DNA of 64,000 bases from Dasyornis broadbenti (lineage: Eukaryota > Chordata > Aves > Passeriformes > Dasyornithidae). The stretch spans positions 2,185,259-2,249,258 of the forward strand of contig VZRN01000753.1 of NCBI GenBank assembly GCA_013397935.1. The letters run 5' to 3'. The notes beneath the pieces are model-generated. The model was given only the letters and a program-made list of their open reading frames with translations. It was not told where the DNA came from and did not search any database. This document shows, piece by piece, positions 26,389-41,187 of this stretch. A program made the position numbers and the translations under genes. Within the stretch, counting starts at the first letter, position 1. Each line of letters begins with the position of its first letter.

Positions 26389-28619
26389 AAAGAGCTGCTA
26401 AGATTAATTAAACTCTGAAGAGAAACTGAAGTGTTTAATCAATCACCAGAGCTGTTTGCTGCCACTATACTTTTCATAGGATTATTATATAGCAATCTGA
26501 ATTACAAAGCAGAGCAACAGCAATATAAGAAGGGTATTACTAGTTAATGTTGGGATCTCTAGTTCTAGGCATTGAGGACTTGCTTTCTCATAGTGTATGG
26601 AAACTATTAACCAGTTCACACTGACCAATCCTTTCAGCTCGGAGTGCTCAGCACTTCTGCAAATCAAGCCTCAGAGTTTCAAATCAGGAAACTGGAAAAT
26701 TAGGAGACACAGCTAATGACCCTTTGTGAAAAATCTGGCTAAGCAAGATGGGCACCATTGCAAAGGAAATCAGAGCCAGGGACTGCACCAGAATTAATTT
26801 TTCCAGGAGAGCACACATCAACTGCTCTGCCTACGTGAGGTTTTTTCTCTCTCCATTCTTCACCCTTTGCAATTTTGCTGCCTCTTGGGCTCTGCAGCTT
26901 TGGAGAAATACAATGGAACTGTTGGCGCCTGTGCTCTGCAACCTGACATGGCCAAAACAGCAACACTTTGTATTGAGTGAGAAAATTATGCCATTGACTA
27001 CATGGTAGAAAAATATGCAATAAAAACCATCTCATATTGCATATAGGAAACAGTTGAATTAACCTTATCTAATAGATGGACTTGGCAACCTTTCCCAATT
27101 TCAGGTGCATTTTGAAAATCAAACAATTATTTGACAATGATTTTGAATATAAAAGGTATTTTAGACTACATTCAGGAGGCTTCAAAAGACACTTTTTTCG
27201 AAAACATGATCTTGCATATTTCCCAGGTTGGTGACATTCAGGTGTGAGATAAGAAGAGAAACATGGTAACAAGCCTTTGAATTCATGCACAAATCCTGCA
27301 TTTGTTAACAGTATGTTTCCTCTTCCATTCCATGTTAACAGTGGTTAACATCTCTAGGACAGCTATGGGAACATACCAGCAAATGATACATCATTCTAGT
27401 TTTCTAAAAAGACCATTTACAGAACCCTAAACTAACATAACAGTGATGCAAAGGGTCTCACTCCCTAGGAATTGGTATGAACTGAACTGCTTTAAACTCT
27501 TGTTCTTTCAGAGCTGGCTTTGTTTCTGTTGAAAGAAGGAGGACATCAGCGCTCCAGGATGGATCCCTCACTGACACAGATCAGCCCTGACTTTAATGGA
27601 GCTCTGTGGACCTGCAGCAGGCAGAGATCTTGGCTGTCAGATTATCCAACTGACAGCTCTCCTGTATGGAGAACTCCACTGAAAATAGGCATTCCCTACA
27701 ACCTACACCAGACCTACGTGTATGGCACAAGTCATGAATATTGAGAAATTTGAAGTCTAGCTGAAGTTACACAGTCATGAAAAGACAGAAAAAAAAGGTT
27801 TCTGTCATGATAATAGCACTTACTATATATTATATATGTTAAGTACTCAAACCACTTCAGTAAAAAAAATCCCATTCATTTCCTTTCACAATATGGTCAA
27901 GAGTAATTTCTGGCACAGAGAAGTGAGAATCATCAGTGCAGCTTCGTGGAACTGATTAGCACATACTTCGACAGAGACCAGCAAATGCTATTTAGGAGCT
28001 ATTTGAATCACTGATGTGGTGATGCAGGAGCTGGTTGTGTCTCCTTGATGTGGAAGGATAAGCTGTCACAACACTGACAATGCACGGAGCAACTATGAAC
28101 TATCCTTAGATTACTCTGGTGCAGGAAATAAATGGAAATTTGCTTTCCTGTCCTCTCGCTGGCTCCTTTTCAGCCCAGTGACAAGGACATTTGATCCTGC
28201 ATTTGAACGCCATATGAGCACGTTCCCCTGAGCAGAGCCAGGAGAGGATTAATGGGCATCTTCTGACACCCCGGGAAAAGAATAAGTGCCTGAGGGACAG
28301 GGATGTTAAGGAATAAAAGAATATGGGATGGTCACACCAGGTTTTTTTTAGCCTAATGCCCCGTGATGGTGGCCAGTGCCCAGTGCTGTTTAGGAGAGTC
28401 AGAAAGTTCTTTCAACTTCCCAGGATTTTTTCACTATTTAGAGCTGAGACAGATCCAAAATGTGAACAAGAAGCTAAAATACTGATGCGAAGACAAAGTG
28501 TCTTTGAAGTATGCCAGGAACTCTAAAGCTTATATAGCAAGTGGTGTTACAAGTAAAATCATCACTAAAAGAAAATAATGAATATCATGAGATGCTACTA
28601 CAGTCCTTGGGAGAAAAGA

Positions 28620-28620
<1 letters not shown>

Positions 28621-28681
<61 letters not shown>

Positions 28682-28696
28682 CATCATTATTATTAT
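28621..28696 (+). repeat. (TTA)n microsatellite with a TCA-TCA interruption
   Basis: Twenty uninterrupted TTA units (28621-28680) are followed by TCATCA and about three more ATT-type units, ending before GAATACAG. This is much the longest simple repeat in the window. Apparent open frames across it are only poly-Tyr or poly-Ile read-through. Confidence 0.98.
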
Positions 28697-29811
28697 GAAT
28701 ACAGTTTCTGTGCTGCAGAAAATGGAATTTGAGATGACCAAAATGATTTACAAATTGGGATTGACAAGCTGAATCACTGCAATGCTGAAATTTAGCTTGT
28801 TCATTTCAAAGTGATGTCTCTGCTTCAAAAACTGTCAGATTTCATTTTTTATAGAGTTTTTTAAAAGGTCTTTTACTTTACCATGAAGAATTGCCCCCTC
28901 AAATCCTGACTCTCCAGTATAGTCAGTAAACTGAAAAATCAATTATTTGCACAGTACTGGTTTTGGGGAAGAAGGCCAGATGATAAGACAAGCATATACA
29001 AAAGTCAGTGAGGAACCAAATGGAGAGTGAAAGAGAATAAACACGGAATTTATCCATAGGGCTGACAGAGCCTTACGAGAAACTGTCTGCTATTCATAAT
29101 TTATATTTAGAAATTTATGGGGAAAGATAGGAGCAGAAACTTTGCTGTGAGTGGAAAAGTTGGCAAGTGTCACAGCCATGTACAGAACCCAAGTGCTCCA
29201 GCTTGGCAAGAGGGCAGATGGTCTCTCCAAACTATTTTAACACTTCTCAGGAGAAGACAGCCATTAAAATAAGTAAGGGAGAAGCTGGTCTTCAAAATCT
29301 GAAAAGAAATTAAAAGCATGTGCATGACAGAATTGTCCCTGGAGCAAGGTACATGTCTACACAAAAAACCTGGAAAAGAGCCCTCTGGCAATCCAACTGA
29401 AATGTCTTTCTGTGGAGGGCAGTAATTCTTGTTTTGGATGGAAGATGAGTCCAGCAATTAAAGCAAGAGCTCTAAACTTCAGCTAGAGGTTTCCTGATGT
29501 ATGTGTTGTGAGTCATAGGAACTGTGTCTGCATTTGTTTACCTGTGCATAAAAGTGAATCCTCAAGGCAATATGAGGTTGAATCCATTAACATTAGCAAA
29601 GAGCATAAACAACTCAAATAAAGGGGTTTGGTGGAACAAAATGTTAGAGTGCCCACAACAAGAATGTTGGTTAGTATTTAACAGCAGCAAGAGGAACTGA
29701 ATTAAGAATATGTCCAAACACCTAGACTGTGTTTACTGATCTTAAGATTATGCAATTTGTTAAGGACTTTCTGTAGCTAGGCCACACGGCATCTTTCCAA
29801 TTAAATTTCTT

Positions 29812-29845
29812 TATGCAAAACAAATAATTTTGCATAGATTTGCAT
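29812..29845. promoter_or_regulatory. possible octamer (POU factor) motif cluster
   Basis: TATGCAAAA at 29812-29820 and TTTTGCATA at 29828-29836 form a perfect inverted pair. A full octamer ATTTGCAT follows at 29838-29845. Three octamer-type cores in 34 bp is more than AT-rich background usually gives. That this is an active intronic enhancer is inference only. Confidence 0.35.
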
Positions 29846-32800
29846 GTTACTGACACGAGAAGAGACTTATTAACAATGTAAATTACACCTCACTTCTATT
29901 TAATTTACTATCCTGAATTAGCTGGTGAGTATCCTCGAGCCTTATCTCTCTGTGTAGGCACTTCCAGAGCACTTATCACTGTGTCATCAATGCCACTCCT
30001 CAGCCTTCACGCAGCGCCTGGGATATGGACTCAAAACAGCCATCTGTGAAATAAAGCAAGCGAAGTTTAGCTTTGTATCTGATTATTCTGAAGGAGGAAG
30101 AGAAGTCATCCGCAGAAGCCCAGGGCATTCTGTTCTATTAAAATAAATTTCTTAAAAGTATCAAACACTGTAACTGCTTTGCCCCAGAGCATTAAGAGGA
30201 GTATTTCCAGTAGAATGTGTGCACCCGGCTCCTTTGCAGGCACCAGTCTAAATTTGAAACCAGTCCTTTACAGCCAGTCTAACAACCTACCCATAAAACC
30301 AGCCAGCTGGCTGGATCTCTTCTGGCTACTTTCTTCTCTTATTCGTTGTGACCTGCAGCTGAGGATGTTTTTCACACTGCAGACCCATGGAAAAGACTCT
30401 CATAATCTTGTTAAAGGCTGGCATACTTGTCTTTCAATACAGAATCCTGCATTTGTCTCCTCAGGGAAATAAACACTTTTAAAGAGCCTTTGGACTTCAA
30501 AACTGCCTTAAACAAATACAATGGCCACACTAGTAATAAGTGAATCAGTTTTCTGCTTCTCACAAAAATGTCTACAGCCAGGAATTTGGATTTTATGTGC
30601 CCTTATACAAACCCATCTACAGTTTTATTTTTTTTTTTTATTGCTCACATGTTCTCAAGGGAAACCAATTTCTCTTTCAAGCAGCAGTGACTTTAGTAAG
30701 TCAAAGCATCCAATTGCTAGAAGAGGGTTTACTTTACCTCTCATCACTGAAACCCTGCTGTGGATTACAATCTGTTTTCAGAAGAGCAGAGAGGTGAAGG
30801 ACAAAAACAAATGGCAATTACTCAAAGCCTGTGAAGAGCTTGGAGACTGATATTCTCTTGCATCTGAATTAGGACAAGAAAATACACTGGTCAAAACGTT
30901 GCCAAGGATAATGCTCTAACACTGAGCAAACTGAAATTTGTCTTGTTGTCATTGAAAATATTAAGCTATAATATAATAGTATGCAACATTTACATTTACG
31001 GCTTCTTTTTAAGAAATATTGAACCAATTTTCTAACTCTCCTTTAGGACAGATGTTGGGCAAGGACATGATAAAATATTCACAGTTTGCACTGATAACTA
31101 TAATTCCATTATTTCACAATTAAAACCTTTCTTGCTACTTTCAATCCCTTGCCATACCACTGAAATAAGTTTCTGAATCTCCCCTTTGACTATCTACTTG
31201 AAAAATAACTGCATTTCAGTCTAAATCCATGCATCACTTTTCTCAAGGATTCCACCAGTCCAAAATGTAACACATTTAATCCATATTCACGTATTTAAAG
31301 CACCAGGAGAAATAAATCACAGTATTTCTCACGATCACAGTTGCTGGAGAAACACTGTCTTTAGCATTAGCAAAAGAGTTGGCCTTACAATACTTTTACA
31401 TACACAGTGACTCCACCACAAAGAATCTCAGACTCATGTATATCTCCAAATTTCCAGTTACTGAAATCGGAACTCCAACAATAATCGCAATATTATTGGG
31501 AATTATTTACAAACTTAAGGTGTAGGTATTTAGAAATACAAGCACTTCTTGTGACATATACTGATAAAAATTATGCCCAAGTAAACAGAAAGGTGTTTGC
31601 AACCGGGGAGCTTTTTGCTGTAAAATAAGAAAATAAACTCTTTGTATAGTAAGTTAAATGCAGGAGCAACTTTGTGGCCTTCACTAATTCTTAGAGTGTG
31701 ACACACAAGTCCAGGCTTGCTTAAAACATATACTGCATTAATGTAATTCAGTTTCCCAAGGTCAGGAGGAGTTTATTTCCAAACCCTTGCTCTTAACAGT
31801 GCTACCGTACAACATGAAATAACACCACCACATATCAGCAGATCCTGAATTCCTTTTGAAATGCAAAGACCTGCCAATGAATCTGCTTCTCAGAAGCTTA
31901 ATATATTGTTTTCCCTTGCATCTTCTTTATTGTAGCTCTTTTTATACCTGTACTTCAATTGCACACAGCATCTTTCCTTTATTGAGGGCTGCAGTTAATC
32001 AGCTGGTTCCATAAAGCATCGCATAAATTCTGTTTTATGAATTCTTTGTCACAAGAATGTAGCCAAACGCCTTGTGTCCCAAGACTCAGCAGTAGCACAT
32101 CACCTTTGCATAGCCTTGCAGAACCATATGGAAATTACAGCAGCCTGTGAACAGAAACTCCTCAATCACCTTTACTATGTTAGGATGGTAAGGAAAAAAT
32201 AGAAACCAGTGATGTTTAACAGACAGGCCTTAAAAAAGAGTGAGAAAAAGAAAGAGAGAGAAAAATCAGCCTGGGTGTGAGTGGACAGACATTTGAAAGG
32301 TTGCCTTTGCAACAGAAGAACCTCAGCAGCGTGAAGCGCTACCATGAGCTCTCATTTTCCAAAATCCCTTACAAGTAGCAGATGTCTTTCCCCTTTCCTC
32401 AAATTCTTCATTCATTTTACACCCTAAACTGTATGACTAAAAAAAAATTCTAAAAAAATTGTGTGCAAAAATACTTCTTTTTCCTCTTAATGCATACTGA
32501 AAGAATTGCCTTGAAGCTGTACTTATACTGTTATTTAATACCTATACCAGGGTTCTTTCTCCCTTTAGCTTCTCCAGAGCAGCTGTAACACATCTTTTCA
32601 ATAGTGCTGTAGAGGTAACTTCTAGCAGATAGGACTTTTTACTTGGTTTTTGTACCTAGCACAAAGACATCTGTGACAGAAATGGCTCAGCTCTAGACTA
32701 AAGCAGTGAAAAACTCGCTCAGTCTCCTATCTCATCTTGGAATTCTCTCTGATAGAGCATTGCTGATCTGAATATACAAAAAAACCCCCGAAGTCTTACC

Positions 32801-35800
32801 AGTGCCCTGTAAAGTATTGCCAATATTTCTGGAGATGCCTCTCCTGACATCCCTGAGGTTTATAAAAGTCTTTTCCACAGCTCATAGTTGCCCATAGTTA
32901 TTCTGTGACCAGCCAGAACTCTGAGGCCTTTTCTCCTTTAACATTTCTAACCAAAGAGAACTTAGATAAAGCAGATATTCATATTAATAGACCCCAAGAG
33001 CATAATTATGCACTTTGTGCTAATGAACTTCTTCCCATTTCTATTGCTCCAGGTCTCAAGGACATTCCATTGAAAATACAAAAAGAGATTTTTTTTAAAA
33101 AAAGAGTGAAATATTGCCCAGTGTTTTTTGCAACCAACTCGACTTCTTGACATAATATAAACCAAACAGATAATAATTCCTTCCACTTGTTTGTTTATTG
33201 AAAAATCTATTTTAATCATTTATTGCCTTCAGGGTAATAGCATTCCCAAATGCACTTACTCTACACACTATATAGCATACTCCTCATACAATTTAAAAAA
33301 AAAAATCAAAATACTTAAAAGTTATATTTGCTGGTAAAAACAAACTGTGCTTCAAAAATTTTGCTTTGTATTTTTTTTTTGTTGTTGTTCAGAACTTCTT
33401 ATTTGCTTATGGGATTTTACTAAATTGAGGAAAGTGGTTAATATACTACCTTCATCTAACAATCTCAAATGTACAATATCAGGATTTCCATGAAAGATTT
33501 TTTTATTTATAATGTCCAGAATGCTAGTGTCAATATTTAAAATGAAAGGGAAGCATGATATATCGTTCATAACACTGCTCAGTTTTGTGTCTTCGGCAGT
33601 TTCCCTGCAAACTAAGTCTCCACTGCCCACCAACAATCTAATTTAGAGATAAAGTGCTTCATATGCTTCTTGCAATGCCTCTTCAGCCCATCAGGCTCAA
33701 AGGACAGGACTGCAAATGAGGGCAGGCACTTTGTCTACACTGGCCAACCTCACTGCACTTTGCAGGACCTCACTTTTTCTGCATGGGATCAGCTGGAAAT
33801 AAACACTGGGTTTCATGCATGGAAAACTCAAGGTCCGCAAAGCTTCCCCAAATACTTCAGTATTTTTCATGCCTTTAAGGTCTTATCAGGAAATGCGCGA
33901 TACTGGTACCTCGGCACTGGGACTCCTGGAGACAGAGTTGTTTCTGGTGTTTTCCTGGGTTTCATTTCAACCAAACATAGCTCAGGCAGGAGCTAATTAA
34001 CCCCTTCATGAGAACAACAAAACAGCATGATGCACCCTTTTTATATAACTATTTTCTTAACCACACCTGAATGTCATACCATAACATTAACAGAGGATGC
34101 AACACACTTGAGAAATCTTGGGCGTTCCTTTTCCACAGCAAGTTATTACAGAGATAAACAACCACGTACCATAACTGTTTGGAAAATCACGATGAAGACA
34201 GAGATAGGTATGTTGTGTTGCCACTTCACAGTCTCAAATGAAGCCTAATTTTGATGGTCTTAACCAAAATGCCCATGATTTTTCAAAAGATGGTATCCCT
34301 TTTGCTTTTTCTTCTGCATCTTAAACTCTCCATGAACATTTGCAACCTTTTCAAGAACAGAGAGCTTAAACCTGAATTTCAGTGGTGAATGATCAATGAG
34401 GCATTTGTAACATGCAACTCGCTGTCTGAAATGACAGTGACATGATCTTATTTTACCCAGTTTTCATTTTTCCTGTTGACAGGGATTGCCTGATAAGCAA
34501 GTACTTGCCGTTATAGGCCATACTTACAATCTGGACAATTTTTGCCCGTTGTCTGTGCCCGATAACACCTGGGCCCTGACTATCTTTGTTAAACAAACTG
34601 AAAAATAGGACACAATGATAGCAAAATCACCTTCAGACAAGCAGGATGGAGCCAAGACTATCAATTATTAAATCCAAAAATATACTGACATCACTGTATA
34701 AAGTATATTCTCGTAAAGGAATAGAAAACTGCTTCCTCATAAGCACAGCCTTCAAAACAATTATTAATGAAATCCTCTCTCACTGGAACATAATATTATA
34801 GAAGTGTAGTTAAGACTTAGTTTGAAAATCATCACAGAGTAAACAGATTGCTTGGACATAATCTTAGGCACTCTCTGTGTTACTATTAATTAGAAATATG
34901 ATAAAGGCTTATCTGAATGCTTGTAGGGTCTAAGGCTTTGTAATTCAGCTCCAAATTTAAGATCTGACTGTCCAAACTAACCCCAGAGAGAGCTCCAGAG
35001 AGGTTGCACTGGGACACCTGCAGGGAAGGTCAAACTGCAATTTTGAGTGTCCAACCCAGTGTTCAGAGTTTGAGCCTGTATCTGAAAAAATTACTAAATG
35101 TTAAAACATGGATATTTTAATATTTGGGGCATAAAGAGCTATGGTGGTTGCCTAGAAGCTTCTCTAATATTTAATTTTTTGTGTTGTAGGGTATTTTAGT
35201 GTTTTTATGTGGATGTTGGACTCCTGTTCGACAGAGATGCACTTGAGCCATATCATTCAGATTTTAGTAATTTAGTAAAGATTCTCATTCTAGTTCACAT
35301 CTAAGACAGCTGCTTTACAGAAAACAGATAACATTATTTTTTTGATTTACATGCAGTCCATTAAACTGAATTACAAAAAAATGCAATTCTTCAGAGGAAA
35401 ATGAATGAAGAAAGGTCCCTGTTGGGTGAGTGAAAGCTATAAAATATGCAAGGATATATATTTGGAATGAGGTGGTGATATCACAAATACCATCTTCCCT
35501 TCTTCTGCCCTAATAAGGAATTAGAAATTGAAAAAACTAAGAAGCAATTTGCCACAATGCTGCATAAAAAGTTACAACCTCTCTGGAATGATCAATTAAT
35601 CTCTAGGCTATACTCATTTATACCTCTATAGACTCAGAATAACTTAACCAAAAAGCAATTAGCTCAACATTGTTGATGGAACTATTCCAGATTTATACTG
35701 GAGTAACTAAAGATGGAATTTAGTCATTAAGATATCAAAGAAAAAAACCCAAACAATCAAGAAACCAGAAAAATATGTATTTGAAACATCAAAAGTCTTA

Positions 35801-37706
35801 TTTTCTCCTGTATTTTACTGAAAAGGTTTGGGTTCTTTTCCTCTCACACTGGGATGCTTGAGCTTAACACCACAGTGATATGCAGTATAATTTATTTCAC
35901 TGTCAGGTTTCCAGAGATTTTACAAACTTTTTCTTGGAATAAATGTTAGGGAAATATTCCCAAAAATGCCGAAATCAATATCTATGAGAAAAAAACACCA
36001 CATGGAACCAGTCTTATTTATTTGATTTTCTTTATGATGAGAGAGATTTTAATGCTCTAATTATCATTATCAGCGCACAAACACCTGCTGTTATTAGATG
36101 GTGTTTCCATTAACAGTGTGCCACTTCAATAGTTTTCTGTTGGCAATCCAAAATCAAATTACTTCTTGTCTGAAAATTATTGTTACTTGCTGACACAAAG
36201 TGTTTACTGTGTCTGTCATTTTCTAACCTTTTCTTTCTGCCATAAAAAAGAAAAAAATCAATAGCTATTTTAACATTTTGTTTAATACTGTTTATGAAAC
36301 CAATGACCACAGAGCTGTCTCAGTGTGCTCTTGCTGTTTTTGTGGGTTTATTCATCCCAGTGGCATCCTGAACCCTTTGTGTGTCCAGGTGGGAAGCTGT
36401 CTGCAGGGTCAGTGATCCAGGGGATGCCTACACTGCCTTTGGGACCTGTGGTCCATTTAGATTTCGGTTCTGTATCAAATTAAATGTGGAAGTGAGCAAT
36501 CCACAGCTACTGGTTACACGGATGAGACCCACCAAATCGATTTTCTAAACACGGTTTCTATTTAAGCAGGTGACCACTCCTGGGGAAGGGGTGAAGCCTG
36601 TATTTACTGCTAAGCCTGGGCAAACATACAGCTATAAATGCTTGAGAAAATACAAGGACTTAGCCACAGAGAGCTGCCAGAGAGTTAACACAGCCTTAAA
36701 AGTTCTCTTTCAAAAGATTTCAAAAGGATTGAAAAGAATATCCTACTGTTTTAATATAATTACACCACAACACAGTTATTTTTATGCAGTTCCTGTCTCC
36801 CGCTGCCATCTGGGATTAGTCTTTGTTTAGCAGTGATGAGGAATTATGCCTCACGTCCTGGTTCAACCTCAAAAATTATGTCAGGAATTTTGGCTCAACA
36901 TTATTCTCTTGCCGTGTTACCTTGTGACCTTACCAAAAGGGCAAATCCTGCTGACAGGGATGTTGCTACTACAGTCAAGCATCCTTTCAGCAAGCACCTG
37001 AAAGCAGCAAAGTGAACAACACACTGCTCTGAGCGCTGCCTTTTCCTCCTTTCTGTCAATGCTGCCTCTAAAGCAGATGTTGACTGCTATATTTTGGAGC
37101 CTGCTGCAATTTGATCAAATCCATAGAAGATCATGCCAAAAAAGTGACAGCTAGTCAATGGATGGTATCGTCCCTAACTTGTTATCTCTCTGGGGCCTGC
37201 TGTAATCAATGCTTCTGTGCTGAGTTCCTAAGCCTTAGAGCCAGATCAAAACACAACATTTCTACAGGGGACAATTCTGTCTCCTTTTCAAGTTCATGTC
37301 AAAGCAGGCTTCACATAGGCACCTGAGTGCTTTCTGTGCATAATTGCTGAAAGCACAAAAAATATTTTAATTCATACTCTTTGGTAGAAAAAGCACTGAG
37401 GTATCACAGATCCAAACTTGAGTTTACTCTTGAGCCTAATGAAGTTTTTTGGGGCTGATTTTCCTTTACAACACAATTATAATGGAAAATACAGGAACCT
37501 GAAAATATGCATTTCATTTCCATTGTATAAATACTTTGTACATATAATTCAGAACCTCAGCATGGGGATGCTGAATAGTGGTGAAAATTCAATAGTATTT
37601 GCTCAAGTTGAAAAATTATTTTAGAAATGATGTTTGACATCTCTCTATATCTTCCTTTGCAGAGCTTCAAGCTCTTAAATTTTACCATTATGGCTGTTTG
37701 TACCTA

Positions 37707-37749
37707 CATCCTAAAATACAGGATGCTATACTGCATCCTAAAATATAGG
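37707..37749 (+). repeat. short imperfect direct repeat, 27-bp period
   Basis: CATCCTAAAATACAGG at 37707-37722 recurs as CATCCTAAAATATAGG at 37734-37749 with one difference. The first copy followed by ATG also forms a small CATCCT/AGGATG inverted pair. Confidence 0.9.
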
Positions 37750-40700
37750 TGCATATGTACTGGTGAAAGAGAAATTTAGACTTGTTTATTGAATGATAAA
37801 GTTTACAATTCACATTGTGTATTGTCTCATTATACAGTCACAATCAGTTGAATTTTGGGAGCAGGAAAAACACCACATGAATTCTATAACTGGCCTTTGC
37901 CTCATCAGCTCTTGCTTTTGTCCAGTGCCCAAATGGAAGATTCATGTGAGGTCAAGCAGCAGAACAAAACACCCCCCCCCAGCCACCATTACTTCACTTG
38001 TTCTTCTGACACTGGCAAGAGGTTGATTTTGCTGTCTCAGTCTTGAAGCTATTGGCTTTTTCTTCCAAGAGGAGTGGGTGACACCAAGAGCCATCCTGGA
38101 GAGCAGAGGTATCCGTTCTTGCCTGCTACCTGACTTTAATCAAATATTAATTGGGTGCAGTCACTTCACTACTCACAAACAGTATCCTGCAGAAGTGAAA
38201 AATGTTAATCTTTCATGCTTTGGGGAAAGGAATAAAGACTGATCCGCTTGTGTGAAAGCTTGCAGGCAAAGTAATTGTATTGGTAATAGTAATTATTATT
38301 TACAGAAACGACATAACTCAGATTTACTTGGGTAAGTCCATTTCATCATGTAACAAATTAAAAAACTGAATTGCAGTATTCAGACAGAAAATTTTGGAGC
38401 AAAAGTAGTAGATCCTGCATAGTTTAGAGCTAATAAACCTACTATTTACTGATGAAGTCTAGAGGAAAAAACCCATCTAGTTTTCATGAGATATACTAAA
38501 GCTTTGAAATCCTTGGCAATCTTAATTTTGGAATGCTTTTGTTTTATCATTCCCAGAGTTTGAGACTCAAGTAAGGAATTTAAAAATCAACATGGAAATT
38601 CAGTGACAGAAAGAGCCTTTTTTCAAAAGTAAAGCCACAAAAGGAGACATTTCCTGGCAAATCTACACCAATTTCAAATCAACCATGTTTGTGACTCATA
38701 CTTCATCTTCATAAACTTTAAAGTGATGTACTCTGCAGTTATAAAAACCTGTGAATAGCAATTTGAAACAAAAATATTTGCTGAAAGTGGATTTCAAGAC
38801 TTTAAATTCTTTTAGTTGTCAGTCATTCAGACACAAGAAATGATACAACTCATTTGGGAAACAAGACTGATTTCTTCGAATGAACTTCATGCACTGAGTG
38901 CTTTTTTTATACAGGAAAGGAGCATTAGACCTTCTCATCCATCACACCCAATAGGGTTGGTAGTTAAATGCTACAGTTCATACCCTAAACAATGTAGATT
39001 CTTGATCAAGCTTGCCAAGACCTATTCCTGTAGCTTTAAAATGTTCCCCTGGTTCTCCTTAGAAATTTAAACAACACTTGGCATATTTGAATACATTTGC
39101 TTCTGCCTATTGACCTTATATTCCCCGTATCAAGATAATAGAATTTCCTTAGACGTTGCCTTGGGCATTTCTGCAAGGTCAAAAGCACACAATGCACAGA
39201 TAGGGATAAACCTACTTTGAATTACTGCATCCATTCACGCTCCAGTGGTTCTGCAACCCTGATGGCAACAAATGAAGTCTGGTGTGTTGGGAGTGCAGCA
39301 CTTGGAAAGCACAGAAAGCGTACGGTCAGAAGGAGCCCTGACAGGCTGTTAAACATTTACCATCCTGCCTGAGCACCTACACCACTTACACAGACCAAAC
39401 AGGAGTCACAGAGCAACGGGGGAAGTTGACAGAACCACATTATTGCAACCACGAATTCACACCTGCCAGGAGACACCCCAGTCATTGCACCGTGTTGGCG
39501 TTTTGATAGAATGAACAGCACATTCAAGAGAAGATTCTCTTCCTTTGCCTGGAGGTTCTGAAGAACTGAAACAGTTTGTTTAGTTCTTTATTTATGGTGG
39601 GGCTTTGGAAGCTTCATTTGGTCTAAAAATAAATTATGTTTGATGAGGACTCTACCTAATATTGAAAAGAGGTACCTGAAAACCACCCACAGACAAGACT
39701 CTGTCTTAAATAATTTCTGTCACTTAAAATCAGTTTTTAGTCCTTTTCTTTTGTTGAAATTATAGCCTTATTCATTTTATAGTTTTAAATCAAAGGGCAT
39801 ACACACCCTGGAAGGGCAGCTAACCTCAGGGCAGATTACAGCTCAACCTCTGTCTCTGGGTAGCCAAGCTGAAAATCTGCAGCTATCATGGAAGCATATT
39901 GTAAAGCTGGGATACTGCTGTGAATTATGAAGCATAGCAAGTGTTTTGATAAATCAAAGGAATCTAAATGTGTCTAAAACAGCAAAGAGTAAAAGCATTA
40001 GCACTTGTCTTCTTTTCCAAAATCTTCTATAAATACCTTCACAGAGACCTGTTTTCTACCTCAGAGTCTGATTCAAAATTCCATTTAAGAAAATGAAGAA
40101 CATGATCGTGCCATCTCTTCAAAGATTTAACTTTATGGTAGAAAGATTTTATTGTTGTTATTTGCCATTAAAGGTAATAATTCTGGTGTAGTTTTCTTTT
40201 GCTTGCATTTGTGTTATTTTATTGTCTCCACAATAGCAGTTAGCACTATGAAAGGAATTCCAATTTTTAACATGATTATTAGTCTTTGTTTTCATCTTCA
40301 GAGCTGGGATGTTTTCAAAAGAGCTCAGGGAGGAGAAAGGAATACGACTCAGACACCGCAGTCCATTGTTACCTCTGAGCACATGCACTTAGATTGCTCT
40401 TCTTTGATGCTGCTGCCAATTTTATTCACAAGCGTATAAAAAAAAAGGTCACGACATTTAGAATTACAGTACTTTGGAAATTAAATGTTCCTTTAAATTT
40501 TTAATTTCTGAAAGTAATTTATCATGGAATAATATTTGAATATGATTGAATGAATGTATAAAGAGTAATGCAAACTGTCTTCAAACTGGAAGTTCACAAC
40601 CACATATATTTAACCTTGTTGTATAACAGGCATAAAAACGCAGATGTGTGAGCTTGAAGAGCTGCACTTCCATTTTGCTGGAAGCATTTGCCCTGTTATT

Positions 40701-41113
40701 CTCCTTTGTATTTTTCCACTGGCACGTCTGTATAAGGCATGAGCTTTAGCTCTCGATCATTTTCTACTTATCATTACAGTTCACAAACCTGGCAACTAAA
40801 TAAGGAGCAAAATAAGTCCCAGTGGTCTGTAGAGCTTTTTAACATGAATTTTTGTATGAAAACTCAAACTACTGATTTTTAGCTAATTCAGCAATGCTAA
40901 TGATACTATTTTAGCACATGAGGAAATAAAATAATTTTATGTGAACGCTAGATAAAACACTAAGGTACCACGTAACCAACCTTCTAGTCAGAAGCTCCCA
41001 ACTCAGAGGTTGGGCAATCTGATGAAGAGGAGAGCACTGAAGTGCGGTCATGACAAGATTTTGGGAGTCTCTGGTGCTCTGCCATGGAACGGGCTTGCCC
41101 ATGTCCCACACAG

Positions 41114-41187
41114 GTTCATTAGATCATTTAGGTTGGACCTTTCAGATCACTGAATCCAGCTGTGAATCCTGTCACTTTCGGCACTGG
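41114..41187 (-). mobile_element. degraded CR1 LINE 3' fragment, minus orientation
   Basis: The plus strand reads ATCATTTAGGTTGGA, then CTTTCAGATCACTGAATCC and AGCTGTGAATCCTGTCACT. This aligns with the reverse complement of another CR1 3' end (the wording with 'AGGTTGGAAAAGACCTT...AAGATCAT...GTCCAACTGT'). It has a small deletion and several substitutions, so it looks older than the copy at 46994. Its wording differs from both other CR1 copies here, suggesting separate subfamilies. Confidence 0.75.

Noticed and set aside
28541..28772. Open frames of poly-Tyr and poly-Ile
   Set aside because: They are read-through of the TTA microsatellite.
32905..33219. Open frames on both strands, 81 and 85 codons
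   Set aside because: They are antisense to each other, AT-rich, without domain pattern or splice context. Judged chance.
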